NCBI GenBank assembly: GCA_013100805.1
Contig: CP040000.1
Span: forward strand, 186,001-250,000
Direction of reading: 5' to 3'
DNA: 64,000 nucleotides
From: Candidatus Saccharibacteria bacterium oral taxon 488
GTDB lineage: Bacteria; Patescibacteriota; Saccharimonadia; Saccharimonadales; Saccharimonadaceae
Of the stretch, positions 25,812 through 34,924 are shown in pieces; positions within the stretch are counted from its first letter, which is position 1, and each line of letters begins with the position of its first letter. The notes beneath the pieces are model-generated. The model saw nothing but the letters and a program-made list of their open reading frames with translations, was not told the DNA's origin and ran no database searches. The translations under genes and the position numbers were made by a program.

Positions 25812-27101
25812 ATGAGAAGAATCGATATCATTAAGCGGGCGGGGCGGAATCTTCGCCAGTCGAAAGGTCGGACGATTTTGACATCATTGGCAATTTCCGT
25901 CGGGGCGTTTACGATTGGGCTGGCGCTGATGGCTGGCGAGGGTGGCCGTTTGTATACCAATAGCATAGTCGATGCGGCTGGCGACAAGAAAGTGATTATG
26001 GTTGGTAAAAAAATTGAAGCCGAAAAGAAGGATCAATTGCCAGAGTATGGCAGTTCGGCAGAAGAGGCTGACAAGAATAAAGCATCGGCGGCGCGTAGCA
26101 AATATTTGCTCAATGACAAGGATTTGGAGAAGATCCGACGAACACCGCACGTAAAAACGGTAACACCGGCGTATTCGACTGATGGTGTGGCGTATGCTAA
26201 GAGTTCAGCGAGTGATAAAAAATTTGCACTGACGGTGGGTGTTAAAATGGATAGGACTCGGGCGGAATTGGCAGCAGGAACTCTGGAGGATTTTATGCCA
26301 AAGCCGGGCGAGATTATTATCCCGAATGATTATGTGAAGCAGTTAGGCTTTAAGGATGCGCAGTCAGCGATTGGACAGACAATAACCTTGGGTGTGCGTA
26401 GCGCAGCGCGGGGCGGCAATGTCGCCAAAGAGGTATCATTCAAGATCGCGGCGGTGGACAAAAAATCAGACACCATTTTGTTTTATGAACCAATGCTAAG
26501 AATTTCGACAGCTGATGCTAAAGCTATTTACGAATTCAGCCATAATAAGAGTCAGCCGCATCAGTATTCAACGGCGATTGCTTTGGTGGATGACGAGAAG
26601 AATATTGATGTTGCTAAAGACGAAATCAATAAAGATTACAGCGCGTATTCGATTCAGGATATTCGAAAAACATTGCTGACAATGGTCAATGTGGCTCAAG
26701 CGGCACTGGCGTCATTTGGTGGATTGGCATTGCTGGCCAGTGTATTCGGGATTATTAACACCATGTACATTTCGGTGCTGGAGCGAACTAGTCAAATTGG
26801 CTTGATGAAAGCGCTGGGGATGCGTGGCCGCGATATTGGCAAGTTATTCCGCTACGAGGCAGCGTGGGTTGGTTTGCTGGGCGGCTTGATTGGTGTTGGG
26901 CTGGCGAGTTTGGTGACGCTGCTGAATCCAGTGATTACCAGTGTCTTAAAATTAGGTGCCGGGACGAACCTACTGGTCATCAATCCGTTGCAAATTGGAC
27001 TGTTGGTCTTTGGACTAGTAGTGATGGCGGTAATTTCTGGCTGGCTGCCGAGCCGCAAAGCAACAAAGCTAGACCCAATTGAAGCATTAAGGACGGAATA
27101 G
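25812..27101 (+). CDS. MacB/FtsX-type ABC transporter permease
   Basis: A 429-residue permease with one N-terminal helix (about 20-42), a large extracytoplasmic MacB-like domain (about 45-295) and three C-terminal helices, with the cytoplasmic link MKALGMRGRDIGKLFRYE that docks on the ATPase. Such systems export peptides, antibiotics or lipoproteins, or transmit signals without transport. AAGGAG precedes the ATG. The order permease, ATPase, PadR, PspC-like protein, with gaps or overlaps of a few bases, indicates one operon under the palindromic promoter. Confidence 0.9.
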   Translation: MRRIDIIKRAGRNLRQSKGRTILTSLAISVGAFTIGLALMAGEGGRLYTNSIVDAAGDKKVIMVGKKIEAEKKDQLPEYGSSAEEADKNKASAARSKYLLNDKDLEKIRRTPHVKTVTPAYSTDGVAYAKSSASDKKFALTVGVKMDRTRAELAAGTLEDFMPKPGEIIIPNDYVKQLGFKDAQSAIGQTITLGVRSAARGGNVAKEVSFKIAAVDKKSDTILFYEPMLRISTADAKAIYEFSHNKSQPHQYSTAIALVDDEKNIDVAKDEINKDYSAYSIQDIRKTLLTMVNVAQAALASFGGLALLASVFGIINTMYISVLERTSQIGLMKALGMRGRDIGKLFRYEAAWVGLLGGLIGVGLASLVTLLNPVITSVLKLGAGTNLLVINPLQIGLLVFGLVVMAVISGWLPSRKATKLDPIEALRTE

Positions 27102-27111
27102 GAGAATTATC

Positions 27112-27810
27112 ATGATTGAACTAAAAAATGTAACAAAAGTTTACGGCAAAAAGAAGAATCAATTTATGGCGCTGAAAAATGTTAGTTTGCACATCCCAAC
27201 AGGAGCTAGTGTAGCCATTTTAGGTAAATCTGGCTCAGGAAAATCGACGCTGATGCACGCCATTTCAGGATTGGATAAGCCGCAAAAAGGCCAAGTTATC
27301 ATTGACGGGCAAGATATTTTGCAGTTGAAGTCAAAGTATGTCGATGAGTTTCGTGCTAAAAAAATTGGCTTTATCTTCCAGAGTTTCTTCGTACAGGGCA
27401 ATGAGAGTGTGATTGACAATGTTAGTCTGCCGCTGGAAATTGCGCGGGTGCCGCGGAAGAAACGAGCACATAAAATCAACGCGGCGCTCAAGGCGGTGGA
27501 CTTGTATGATAAGCGCAAGAACCGTGCTAAGGATTTATCGGGCGGACAAAAACAGCGTTTGGCGATTGCCCGGGCGATTGTCGGCGATCCGCAAATTATC
27601 TTTGCTGACGAGCCGACCGGCAACTTGGACAGCGAAACGGGCGCCAAAGTGGAAGAATTGTTGTTTGATTATAATAAGCAAAAAGGTGTGACGCTGATTG
27701 TGGTGACACACGACGCTGATTTGGCGAAAAAATGCGATCATCAAATCATCATCAAAGACGGTCGCGTCGAGAAATCAACTGTACCAGGAGGGATAAAACA
27801 TGGACGCTAG
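27112..27810 (+). CDS. ABC transporter ATP-binding protein (MacB/LolD type)
   Basis: The ATPase partner of the preceding permease. Walker [10 protein letters not shown] near residue 39, Q-loop [10 protein letters not shown] near residue 90, signature LSGGQKQR near residue 143, Walker [15 protein letters not shown] near residue 164 and the H-loop VVTHDAD near residue 200 are all intact. At 232 residues it is typical of the LolD/MacB class. Its end overlaps the PadR start by 11 bases. A decayed copy of its N-terminal region lies at 30364-30531. Confidence 0.95.
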   Translation: MIELKNVTKVYGKKKNQFMALKNVSLHIPTGASVAILGKSGSGKSTLMHAISGLDKPQKGQVIIDGQDILQLKSKYVDEFRAKKIGFIFQSFFVQGNESVIDNVSLPLEIARVPRKKRAHKINAALKAVDLYDKRKNRAKDLSGGQKQRLAIARAIVGDPQIIFADEPTGNLDSETGAKVEELLFDYNKQKGVTLIVVTHDADLAKKCDHQIIIKDGRVEKSTVPGGIKHGR

Positions 27811-28147
27811 TGCTTACGCGGAAAGCTTAGCGATTCAGCTGCGCAAAGGCTTTTTGGTCTACTGTGTGCTGCTGGTGTGCGCCAAACAACCGCAATATAC
27901 CGGCGACATCGTGAAGCAATTGAGCGAGTCGGAGCTGATGGTGGTTGAGGGGACAATTTATCCGCTGCTGAGCCGCTTGCAGAAATATGGCTATCTCAAG
28001 CACGAATGGCAAGAGAGCGAGCAGGGTCCGCCGCGCAAATATTATTCACTCACTGACGTGGGCGCGCAGCTGGTCGATGAATTGAAAAATCGTATCAAAA
28101 TGTTGAATACCTCGCTAAAAGATCTTGAGAAAGGAGCAAAGCGATGA
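27800..28147 (+). CDS. PadR-family transcriptional regulator
   Basis: A 115-residue winged-helix repressor. The PadR hallmarks are present: the RKGFLVYCVLLVCAKQPQYTGDIV stretch (in part), VVEGTIYPLLSRLQKYGYL (recognition helix) and the wing GPPRKYYSLTDVG near residue 75. It overlaps the ABC ATPase by 11 bases and the next gene by 4 (ATGA). The perfect palindrome on the operon promoter is the obvious operator. Its ligand is unknown; in related operons the transported drug or peptide often relieves repression. Confidence 0.93.
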   Translation: MDASAYAESLAIQLRKGFLVYCVLLVCAKQPQYTGDIVKQLSESELMVVEGTIYPLLSRLQKYGYLKHEWQESEQGPPRKYYSLTDVGAQLVDELKNRIKMLNTSLKDLEKGAKR

Positions 28148-29436
28148 AAGAAATAACCAGAATCCATTTGGCAAAAACGCCGTTCAGCGTGGAAGTTGAT
28201 GCCAAAAAATCATTGGAAAAGTATCTGAATTTAATCCAGAAAAACATGCATGCCGAGCCAGAAGCTATGCGAGAAATCGAAGCGCGAATGGTGGAGCTTT
28301 TGGCGGAGCGCGGCGTGTCGAAGGACGGCGTGATCAGTCATGACGACGTCCTGGCCGTGCAGAAACAAATGGGCGAACCGCGCGATTTTTCGGATGATGA
28401 CGAGGCGGTGGAGACCGATGACGAGCCCGAGCGTTCAGAGCGTTCGGAGCGACGGCTGATGCGTGATACGGAGCATGCGCTGATTGGTGGCGTGTGTGCG
28501 GGCATTGCTGCCTATTGGGGAACCAATCCTTTGTGGATACGATTATTGTTCATTTTTTCGCCATTTATTACCTTTGGTGCAGCGGTACTGATTTATATTG
28601 TGATGTGGCTGTCAGTTCCAGAGGCGCGGACTGCCTCTGATAAGCTCCAGATGCGTGGCAAGGCGGTAACGTTTGATTCGCTGAAGCGTCAGGCCAGTCG
28701 GAATGAGCCATCCGTAGGGCGGAATAGTAACACGGGTCATACGGCAGCAAAAGTATTTCGATTTATTCTTGGTGTTGGTATTCTCATGGTAACGCTGGGG
28801 CTGTTGGTGGCGCTGATCGTGGGGGCGGTCAGTGGCATCGCGGTGATTGGTTTGCTTGATGGATTCTATGCACAGCCGTGGGCGTGGGGTCTGTGGGCAT
28901 CCTTACTCGTTGGTGGCGTGGCGGCGGTATGGCTGGGCGCGATATTGAGCCACAGCGCTTTCACGTGGACATTAAAGCGGCTATCGGTGGTTATGACGGT
29001 GGTGGCGCTAGTTGTGGGAGCACTATCGGTTTCGGGAATGACGCTGTTTGGTGTAGGTATGGCGAATGAGCTAGCACGTGACGAGGAGCGCTTGACAAAA
29101 GTCGTGCCGGTTGAATTGCCAAGTGATATGAAGGGCGTGAAATATATCCACGTCGAGGGTGAGAATGCGTCGTTACATTTTGGGGATACGACCCGAGGTG
29201 ATATCAAGGTTGAACTGCGCTATATAGACCTCAAGGGCAAGCGCCAGCAGCCAAAAGTGTCGGCGGTGCGTGACGGTGATAAGCTCGTGCTCAGAGTTGA
29301 AAACCAGCGTAGTCGCTGTCGTACAACGTGGTTTGGCTTTTCGCCAGAGCTTGATGTCAACTGCTTCGGGTTTGTGCGATTGCACGTGTCTGGGCCGCTG
29401 TCGCCATCGCCCGCACCACAATCAAGCAACGCATAG
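28144..29436 (+). CDS. PspC-domain membrane protein with regulatory N-terminal domain
   Basis: Residues 1-80 resemble the small domain found before PspC in other bacteria (a KKSLEKYL helix, MREIEARMVELLAERG, then VQKQMGEPRDF). A PspC domain follows (about 105-165, ALIGGVCAGIAAYWG and IVMWLSVPEA), then two to three more membrane helices (about 200-300) and a C-terminal extracytoplasmic beta-rich region with a CRTTWFG...CFGF cysteine pair. PspC proteins respond to envelope stress. With the PadR and ABC genes it suggests an envelope-stress or antibiotic-response module. Confidence 0.85.
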   Translation: MKEITRIHLAKTPFSVEVDAKKSLEKYLNLIQKNMHAEPEAMREIEARMVELLAERGVSKDGVISHDDVLAVQKQMGEPRDFSDDDEAVETDDEPERSERSERRLMRDTEHALIGGVCAGIAAYWGTNPLWIRLLFIFSPFITFGAAVLIYIVMWLSVPEARTASDKLQMRGKAVTFDSLKRQASRNEPSVGRNSNTGHTAAKVFRFILGVGILMVTLGLLVALIVGAVSGIAVIGLLDGFYAQPWAWGLWASLLVGGVAAVWLGAILSHSAFTWTLKRLSVVMTVVALVVGALSVSGMTLFGVGMANELARDEERLTKVVPVELPSDMKGVKYIHVEGENASLHFGDTTRGDIKVELRYIDLKGKRQQPKVSAVRDGDKLVLRVENQRSRCRTTWFGFSPELDVNCFGFVRLHVSGPLSPSPAPQSSNA

Positions 29437-29504
29437 TGAACGCGGAGGTTGGCGAATGCTTACTGAGCTGCTACACTGAAGGGATGAGAAGGAGCTATTA
29501 AGTA

Positions 29505-30347
29505 GTGGCGTGGTGGCAGGCGATCATCCTCGGCATCATTGAAGGCGTGACGGAATTTCTGCCGGTTTCTTCGACGGGACATTTGACGATCGTCGAGAAA
29601 TTGATGGGGATGAGAATTGACGATCCGAGTCTGACGGCGTTCACGGCAGTAATTCAGATCGGCGCGATCTTGGCAGCTATCATCTATTTTTGGAGCGATA
29701 TTTGGCGGGTGCTAAGCGCGTGGTGGCGCGGGCTGTGGTGGAAGCGGGCGCGGCGACAGTTTGATTATGTGTATGGCTGGGCGATTATCATTGGTTCGGT
29801 GCCGATCGCAGTGATTGGACTGCTTTTTAAGGATCAGGTCGAGACGGTACTGCGTAGTTTGTGGTTTGTGGCGGTGGCGCTGATCGGCTGGAGCCTGGTG
29901 ATGTGGTGGGCTGATAAGCGTTCAGAAAAAACCAATCATCGCAGTGAGCAACAAACAACGTGGCGAGATACGCTGGCGATTGGCGTGGGGCAGTGCCTGG
30001 CCTTGATACCGGGTATTAGCCGGTCGGGAGCAACGATCTCGGTGGGGCTGCTGCGGGGATTTGACCGAGTGACGGTGACGAAGTTGAGCTTTTTCCTCGG
30101 TATCCCGGCGCTGGTGGCGGCGGGGCTGCTGGAGATGCTGACTGCCTCAAAGCACATTGCTGGCGGCGTTGGCTGGGCAGCGACGGGACTTGCGACCATC
30201 GTGTCGTTTGTGGTCGGCTACATTGCGATATCATGGCTACTCAAGTTTGTGGCGCGGAATGACTTCTCGTTATTTATTTGGTATCGAGTCGGGCTGGGCG
30301 GTCTGATCATTGTTTTGCTGATGAGCGGCGCGATCAGTGCGGTTTAG
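29505..30347 (+). CDS. uppP: Undecaprenyl-diphosphatase UppP/BacA
   Basis: Recycles undecaprenyl-PP to the monophosphate at the membrane, and gives bacitracin tolerance when abundant. The two catalytic motifs are GVTEFLPVSSTGH near residue 14 and PGISRSGATIS near residue 168, in a protein of 280 residues with about eight helices. The GTG start at 29505 follows AAGGAG by ten bases. It complements uppS at 17.6 kb. Its 68-base upstream gap after the PspC gene shows nothing further. Confidence 0.95.
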   Translation: MAWWQAIILGIIEGVTEFLPVSSTGHLTIVEKLMGMRIDDPSLTAFTAVIQIGAILAAIIYFWSDIWRVLSAWWRGLWWKRARRQFDYVYGWAIIIGSVPIAVIGLLFKDQVETVLRSLWFVAVALIGWSLVMWWADKRSEKTNHRSEQQTTWRDTLAIGVGQCLALIPGISRSGATISVGLLRGFDRVTVTKLSFFLGIPALVAAGLLEMLTASKHIAGGVGWAATGLATIVSFVVGYIAISWLLKFVARNDFSLFIWYRVGLGGLIIVLLMSGAISAV

Positions 30348-30363
30348 TTCGTCGTTAAAAGCG

Positions 30364-30531
30364 TATGGTCACTGGGGCGAGTGTAGCGATTTTAGGCAAA
30401 TCTGGTTCGGGCAAGTCGACGCTGATGCACACCATCTCGGGACTGGGGATAAGCCTGAGCAAGGCGAAGTGTTGGTTGATGGCGAGGGAGTGACTGGCCC
30501 GTACTACTTAATTGTGGCTGACCTGTCGTAA
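30364..30531 (+). pseudogene. Decayed fragment of an ABC transporter ATPase
   Basis: Frame 1 from 30364 encodes [17 protein letters not shown] and MHTISGL, nearly identical to residues about 30-55 of the ATPase at 27112. One extra base near 30446 shifts the frame, after which KPEQGEVLVDGEG continues the homology before a stop at 30531. Only about 55 codons of a 230-codon gene remain, without signature or Walker B. There is no start context. It is a remnant of an ABC ATPase gene, either a past duplication of the local operon or a separate system lost by deletion. Confidence 0.85.
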
Positions 30532-30580
30532 TTACCCGCGATTTTTGATAAAAATTATGGCTTTTAGAATGTGCTCATGC

Positions 30581-30629
30581 TATAATCACGGTAAATAGGC
30601 GTATAGCAAGATCAAATAGGGGATATAAT
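30581..30629 (+). promoter_or_regulatory. Two -10-like boxes upstream of the collagen-like gene
   Basis: TGC-TATAAT at 30578-30586 and a second TATAAT at 30624-30629 precede the ATG at 30635. The second would leave only five bases before the ATG; AGGGGA (30618-30623) could serve as a ribosome site for a message from the first. Confidence 0.5.
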
Positions 30630-30634
30630 ACAAT

Positions 30635-30775
30635 ATGAACGAGCGCTCAGACAAGACATATGCGAGTCGTAAACTGGTAATATGTTTGTTTATCGTCACG
30701 ATACTAATCATTCTACTGCTGTGGTGGTGGCCATGGGGCGGCGGCAATCGCTTTTACAAGGGGGTTCGTCCAGAT
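30635..30775 (+). other. N-terminal membrane-anchor segment of the collagen-like protein, ended by an amber codon
   Basis: From the ATG at 30635, 47 codons encode a short polar tail, a strong hydrophobic helix (VICLFIVTILIILLL) and a WWWPWGGG boundary, then stop at TAG (30776-30778). The same frame continues directly into the collagen-like reading frame. This is therefore the export and anchor part of that protein, now separated from it by a single codon. Confidence 0.8.
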
Positions 30776-30805
30776 TAGATTAGCCTGCGCCAAAGCAATG
30801 GCAAG

Positions 30806-32644
30806 GTGCAGTGGCAGTTTATGGATGGTGATTGGCAAGATATCGTCTCTCTTTCTGAGTTGCGGGGTGAAAAAGGTGACAAGGGCGAGAAAGGCGACAA
30901 GGGTGACACTGGTGAGGCCGGAGCTGCTGGTAAAGACGGTAAAAACGGTGTGAACACAGGGCAGCGTGGAGCCAATGGCCGTGATGGGGCGAATGGTAAA
31001 AACGGTGCGACCGGGCCAAAAGGTGACACCGGCGCGACCGGTGCTCAGGGTCCAGCTGGTCCACGGGGCCAAAAGGGTGACAAGGGTGAGAAGGGTGATG
31101 CCAACGGTGTCGTCGGTCCGGCTGGCCCACAGGGTCCCAAAGGCGACAAAGGTGACACTGGCCAACAGGGTCAAAAAGGTGATAAGGGCGACAAAGGTGA
31201 TACTGGCGCCAAGGGAGATAAAGGAGACGCCGGCGCTAAGGGTGATAAGGGCGAGAAGGGCGATGCCGGCCAACAGGGTGCTAAAGGTGATACTGGAGCG
31301 ACGGGCGCCCAAGGCCAAAAGGGCGATGCCGGTAATGATGGACGAGAGATTGAGCTACAGAAAACTGCACTATATATACAGTGGCGCTACAGAGGCGATG
31401 CCACTTGGCATAACCTCATCGCATTGTCTGATCTAAAGGGCCCGAAGGGTGACAAAGGTGATACCGGTCCACAGGGTGCAACGGGTGCCCAGGGCGCACA
31501 AGGTGCTCAGGGGCCTGCCGGTGCCCAAGGCCAAAAGGGTGAAACTGGCCCTGCCGGCCCGCAAGGCCCAGCTGGTCCCCAAGGCCAAAAAGGTGAGAAA
31601 GGTGAAAAAGGTAATGATGGCCCACAAGGTCCTGCAGGTCCTCAGGGAGCCAAAGGTGATACCGGTCCAGTCGGTCCCGCCGGCCCGCAAGGACTCAAAG
31701 GCGCTAAAGGTGATACTGGAGCGACAGGCGCTCAAGGTCAAAAAGGCGACAAGGGCGACACCGGCCCAGTAGGTCCTCAGGGCCTGCCCGGCCCCCAGGG
31801 TATACCAGGTGTTAAGGGGGATAAAGGTGACACTGGTCCAGCGGGGCCACAGGGTCTTCAGGGTGCTAAGGGTGACAAAGGCGAGCCAGGGGCTAAGGGT
31901 GAAACTGGCCCTGCCGGCCCACAAGGGGCCAAGGGAGATGCCGGTGCACCTGGAGCTAAAGGTCCGAAGGGCGACGCTGGTCCCCAAGGACAAAAAGGTG
32001 ATAAAGGTGAAAAGGGTGAAGCTGGTGCAAATGCAACAGTCAATGTGACAAATAGTACTCAGCCATGTTCGACCAAGCTCAACGTTACGGGCAATGGTAC
32101 GCCAAATATTGGGCTGACGTTTACCGGATCAAACATTCCAGCCGGTGGGTCAATTGGTCAGGTATTGATGAAAAAATCAGCAGCAGATTGTGATGTTGCG
32201 TGGAGAAGTTTGCCGCAAGAAACGATGTTTGCTGGCTCGATCGGTGTCGGTAATGGTAACATCACGGCGGTGAATGTTAATGCTGACACTTATACAGCCA
32301 TTCCGATGACAACGATCACCACGAATACCGGCGGTGGCACCTGGGATCCAGTGAATCACACGTATACCATTCCAAGTGACGGTGTATATTTCATCCGTTC
32401 CAGTATTCGTACCGTTGACAACTCGCCAGTGCGTAATATTTACCAAATTGTTAATGATGTGAACGGTGATCGTCCAGAGGGCACGTGGTCATCTAACCAA
32501 GCTGGTGTCCGTCGTTCGACGCTGCCATATTCACGGATGATGCGGGCCACGGCTGGCACCAAACTAAAGTTGATCGTCGTATCAGACCTCCAGAGCGTGC
32601 AGCTCAGCGATGCAAGCCTGACAATTACCAAGCTTTCAAACTAG
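30806..32644 (+). CDS. Collagen-like repeat protein with C-terminal globular head (main frame after an in-frame amber)
   Basis: A surface-fibre type protein. Two Gly-X-Y tracts (30866 to about 31342, and 31439 to about 32029) contain many GDK, GEK and GPQ triplets typical of bacterial collagens. They are separated by a small non-collagen module with IQWRYRGD and [10 protein letters not shown] (31343-31438). A related copy ([19 protein letters not shown]) precedes the first tract. The last 200 residues form a beta-rich domain like a C1q/TNF head, with a CSTKLNV...DCDVAW cysteine pair. The GTG at 30806 is only a possible restart: without the segment at 30635 the product has no signal or anchor. 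It would act on the cell surface, perhaps in host attachment. Confidence 0.85.
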   Translation: MQWQFMDGDWQDIVSLSELRGEKGDKGEKGDKGDTGEAGAAGKDGKNGVNTGQRGANGRDGANGKNGATGPKGDTGATGAQGPAGPRGQKGDKGEKGDANGVVGPAGPQGPKGDKGDTGQQGQKGDKGDKGDTGAKGDKGDAGAKGDKGEKGDAGQQGAKGDTGATGAQGQKGDAGNDGREIELQKTALYIQWRYRGDATWHNLIALSDLKGPKGDKGDTGPQGATGAQGAQGAQGPAGAQGQKGETGPAGPQGPAGPQGQKGEKGEKGNDGPQGPAGPQGAKGDTGPVGPAGPQGLKGAKGDTGATGAQGQKGDKGDTGPVGPQGLPGPQGIPGVKGDKGDTGPAGPQGLQGAKGDKGEPGAKGETGPAGPQGAKGDAGAPGAKGPKGDAGPQGQKGDKGEKGEAGANATVNVTNSTQPCSTKLNVTGNGTPNIGLTFTGSNIPAGGSIGQVLMKKSAADCDVAWRSLPQETMFAGSIGVGNGNITAVNVNADTYTAIPMTTITTNTGGGTWDPVNHTYTIPSDGVYFIRSSIRTVDNSPVRNIYQIVNDVNGDRPEGTWSSNQAGVRRSTLPYSRMMRATAGTKLKLIVVSDLQSVQLSDASLTITKLSN

Positions 32645-32689
32645 TGAAGTTAGCGAGATAAATTATCGTATATCTGCTACAATGATACC

Positions 32690-33985
32690 ATGTTAGATAT
32701 TCGCTTTATTCGAGATAACGCCGAGGCAGTGCAGACTGCGGCGAAACACAAGGGGTGTGACGTGTCTATTGCGACATTGTTGCAATTAGACGACGAGCGT
32801 CGTGAGGCGCAGCGGCAGGTTGATGAGTTGCGCCAGCAGCGTAATGAGATTGCTGCGCAGATGAAGGGCGGCAAGCCCGAGCCGGGTCTGATCGAGCAAG
32901 GCAAGGCGATCAAGGTCAAGCTGAGCGGGCTCGAGGCTCGGCTGGGCGAGGTCGAAGAGCGCTACATGGCGCTACTCAAACAAGTCCCCAATATGCCGCA
33001 CGCCGACGTGCCAGTTGGTCTCAGCGAGGACGAGAATGTGGAAGTCAAGGTCGTCGGCGACATTCCAACCTTTGATTTTGCGCCGAAAAATCACTACGAA
33101 ATTGCCGAGGCAAAAGGCTGGCTCGACAAAGAGCGCGCCGCCAAGGTTGCTGGCGCTCGCTTTGCTTATGTCATGGGGGATTTGGTGTTGTTGCAGCAGG
33201 CGATTATCCAGTTTGTGATCACATCTCTCACGAACCCAGCGGTGATCAAAGAGATTGCCGAAAAGGCTGGCCTTGATGTCAACACAAAACCATTCATCCC
33301 AGTACTGCCGCCATTGATGATCCGGACTGAGCCGTATGACCAGATGGATCGCCTCCAGCCGAGTGATGATCGCTACAAAATCGAAGGCGAGGAATTATGG
33401 CTCCAGGGAAGTGCTGAGCATGTACTCGGTAGTATGCATGCGGGTGAGATTTTTGATGCGAAACAGTTGCCGCTACGATACTTGGGCTTTGCGACCAGTT
33501 TCCGAAAAGAAGCGGGGACGTACGGCAAGGATATGGAGGGTCTGATTCGGATGCATCAGTTTGATAAGCTGGAGATGGAGAGTTTCACCGAGGCAAAGGA
33601 TAGTTATAACGAGCACCTGCTATTTATTGCCATCCAAGAGTGGTTGTTAGCCCAGCTGAAGTTGCCATACCACGTGCTGATGAAATGCACCGCTGATATC
33701 GGTAAGCCAAATGCGCGCGGTGTTGACATGGAAGTCTGGCTACCGGGTCAGGGCAAGTACCGCGAGACGCATACCGCTGACTACATGACGGATTATCAGG
33801 CACGCCGCTTGATGACGCGGGTACGTACGGATAACGGGGTTGAATTGATCCACACGAATGATGCGACGGCCTTTGCGCTGGGGCGCTGCATGGTGGCGAT
33901 TATCGAAAATTGCCAGACCGCAGAGGGTGATGTCGTGATACCAGAAGCACTTCGTCCGTATATGAATGGCCGCGAGATGATATAA
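32690..33985 (+). CDS. serS: Seryl-tRNA synthetase
   Basis: Charges tRNA-Ser. The N-terminal coiled-coil arm that holds the tRNA long arm spans about residues 30-105. Class II motif 2 reads FRKEAGTYGKDMEGLIRMHQF (in part) near residue 265, and motif 3 lies near residue 385. Its 431 residues are normal. TGC-TACAAT (32678-32683) lies 6 bases before the ATG with no ribosome site, which suggests a leaderless message. Confidence 0.96.
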   Translation: MLDIRFIRDNAEAVQTAAKHKGCDVSIATLLQLDDERREAQRQVDELRQQRNEIAAQMKGGKPEPGLIEQGKAIKVKLSGLEARLGEVEERYMALLKQVPNMPHADVPVGLSEDENVEVKVVGDIPTFDFAPKNHYEIAEAKGWLDKERAAKVAGARFAYVMGDLVLLQQAIIQFVITSLTNPAVIKEIAEKAGLDVNTKPFIPVLPPLMIRTEPYDQMDRLQPSDDRYKIEGEELWLQGSAEHVLGSMHAGEIFDAKQLPLRYLGFATSFRKEAGTYGKDMEGLIRMHQFDKLEMESFTEAKDSYNEHLLFIAIQEWLLAQLKLPYHVLMKCTADIGKPNARGVDMEVWLPGQGKYRETHTADYMTDYQARRLMTRVRTDNGVELIHTNDATAFALGRCMVAIIENCQTAEGDVVIPEALRPYMNGREMI

Positions 33986-34003
33986 TGGAGTCTAGGAGGG
34001 TAT

Positions 34004-34519
34004 ATGGCACTGACGAACGATGACAAGCAATGGATCAAGAGCGCGATCGCTGATGGCGTGGTTGAGGCGTTGGAAGCCGTTGTCTTGCCGCGATTTGACG
34101 AGCATGACAAGCGGTTTGACAGGATCGAGGCCAGGCTTGATTCGGTTGAAGAGGACGTCTCCGGACTGAAAGAGGACGTCTCTGGACTGAAAGAGGACGT
34201 CTCTGGATTGAAAGAGGACGTCTCTGGATTGAAAGATGATGCCTCTAGCCTGAAAAGCGAGATGTGTGAAGTTAAAAGCCGACTCAATGGGGTTGAAAAC
34301 GAGATGCGCGAGGTCAAAGAGCGGCTCGGTCGAGTTGAAGGTGAGCTGCAGGCACTGACAAACGACATTAAAGAGATATACGATGTTATTTACGGTAAGC
34401 CGAACAAATCGTTTATGAGCGCCAGCTTTGCCAAAATGTCGTCGAAAGAAAAGCTGCTCGTTATTAACGAAGAATTACTAAAAATGGCGAAGGACGCGGG
34501 TGTTGTTTTGCCGCGCTAG
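34004..34519 (+). CDS. Heptad-repeat coiled-coil protein (171 aa)
   Basis: A soluble coiled-coil protein of unknown function. After 45 residues of ordinary sequence, a run of seven-residue units EDVSGLK is repeated four times with a degenerate fifth (DDASSLK), then VKSRLNGVE and VKERLGRVE continue the heptads. The nucleotide repeat is 21 bases and nearly exact, so unit number could vary between strains without shifting the frame. AGGAGG precedes the ATG. It may be co-transcribed with serS (18 bases upstream) and the hibernation factor (21 bases downstream). Such proteins are often scaffolds, but no partner is evident. Confidence 0.75.
   Translation: MALTNDDKQWIKSAIADGVVEALEAVVLPRFDEHDKRFDRIEARLDSVEEDVSGLKEDVSGLKEDVSGLKEDVSGLKDDASSLKSEMCEVKSRLNGVENEMREVKERLGRVEGELQALTNDIKEIYDVIYGKPNKSFMSASFAKMSSKEKLLVINEELLKMAKDAGVVLPR
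34151..34255 (+). repeat. 21-bp tandem repeat encoding a heptad
   Basis: Four near-identical 21-bp units (34151, 34172, 34193, 34214) and one degenerate unit (34235-34255). Differences between the first four are limited to single bases, so the array is recent or kept uniform. Confidence 0.9.
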
Positions 34520-34540
34520 CACGTGATAAGAGGAGGAATT

Positions 34541-34915
34541 ATGATCAAAGATATTACCATTACTGGCGTCAAATACGAATTGACAGATACCACAAAGAAA
34601 TACGTTGGGCGCAAAATCGGTGCGCTGGGCAAGTACTTACCGCGACATGCCCGCAAGAGCGCGACCGCTGATGTAAAGATCAAGCAGATTGATAATCCTG
34701 GCGGCAACAAGTACGAGGTTGAAGTAATTATTAATGTACCAGACAAGAAAATCACCGCCAAAGATTCGACAATGAACGTACTGGCGGCAGTCGATATCGT
34801 TGAGGCGAAGCTGAACGGGCAGCTACGCAAATACAAGGATGATGTGTTGGCGCACGTTGGCAGCAGCCGCGGCGTACTGGCACGGTTCAAGCGCGGTTTC
34901 CAGCGCGAGCAGTAG
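34541..34915 (+). CDS. raiA: Ribosome hibernation promoting factor / RaiA family
   Basis: A 124-residue S30AE protein that binds the decoding region of idle ribosomes. ITITGVKYELTDTTKKYV at the start and VEVIINVPDKKI then AAVDIVEAKLNGQLRKYK (in part) fit the S30AE beta-alpha fold. It lacks the C-terminal dimerisation domain of long HPF, so it is the short type. I chose the ATG at 34541 because AGGAGG lies four bases ahead. It converges on the orphan gene at 34925. Confidence 0.93.
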   Translation: MIKDITITGVKYELTDTTKKYVGRKIGALGKYLPRHARKSATADVKIKQIDNPGGNKYEVEVIINVPDKKITAKDSTMNVLAAVDIVEAKLNGQLRKYKDDVLAHVGSSRGVLARFKRGFQREQ

Positions 34916-34924
34916 GGGTGCTGA

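Noticed and set aside
30337..30531. A short open frame after uppP as a real gene
   Set aside because: Its first part is in a different frame from the ABC homology; the only meaningful content is the decayed ATPase fragment.
31433..31993. Long antisense open frames opposite the collagen-like gene
   Set aside because: They are a by-product of the G/C-rich codon pattern of Gly-X-Y repeats; no start context and low-complexity products.
30866..32029. Dense short direct repeats that could be mistaken for a CRISPR array or a satellite
   Set aside because: The period is 9 bases (Gly-X-Y) in an open frame, with no constant repeat-spacer structure.
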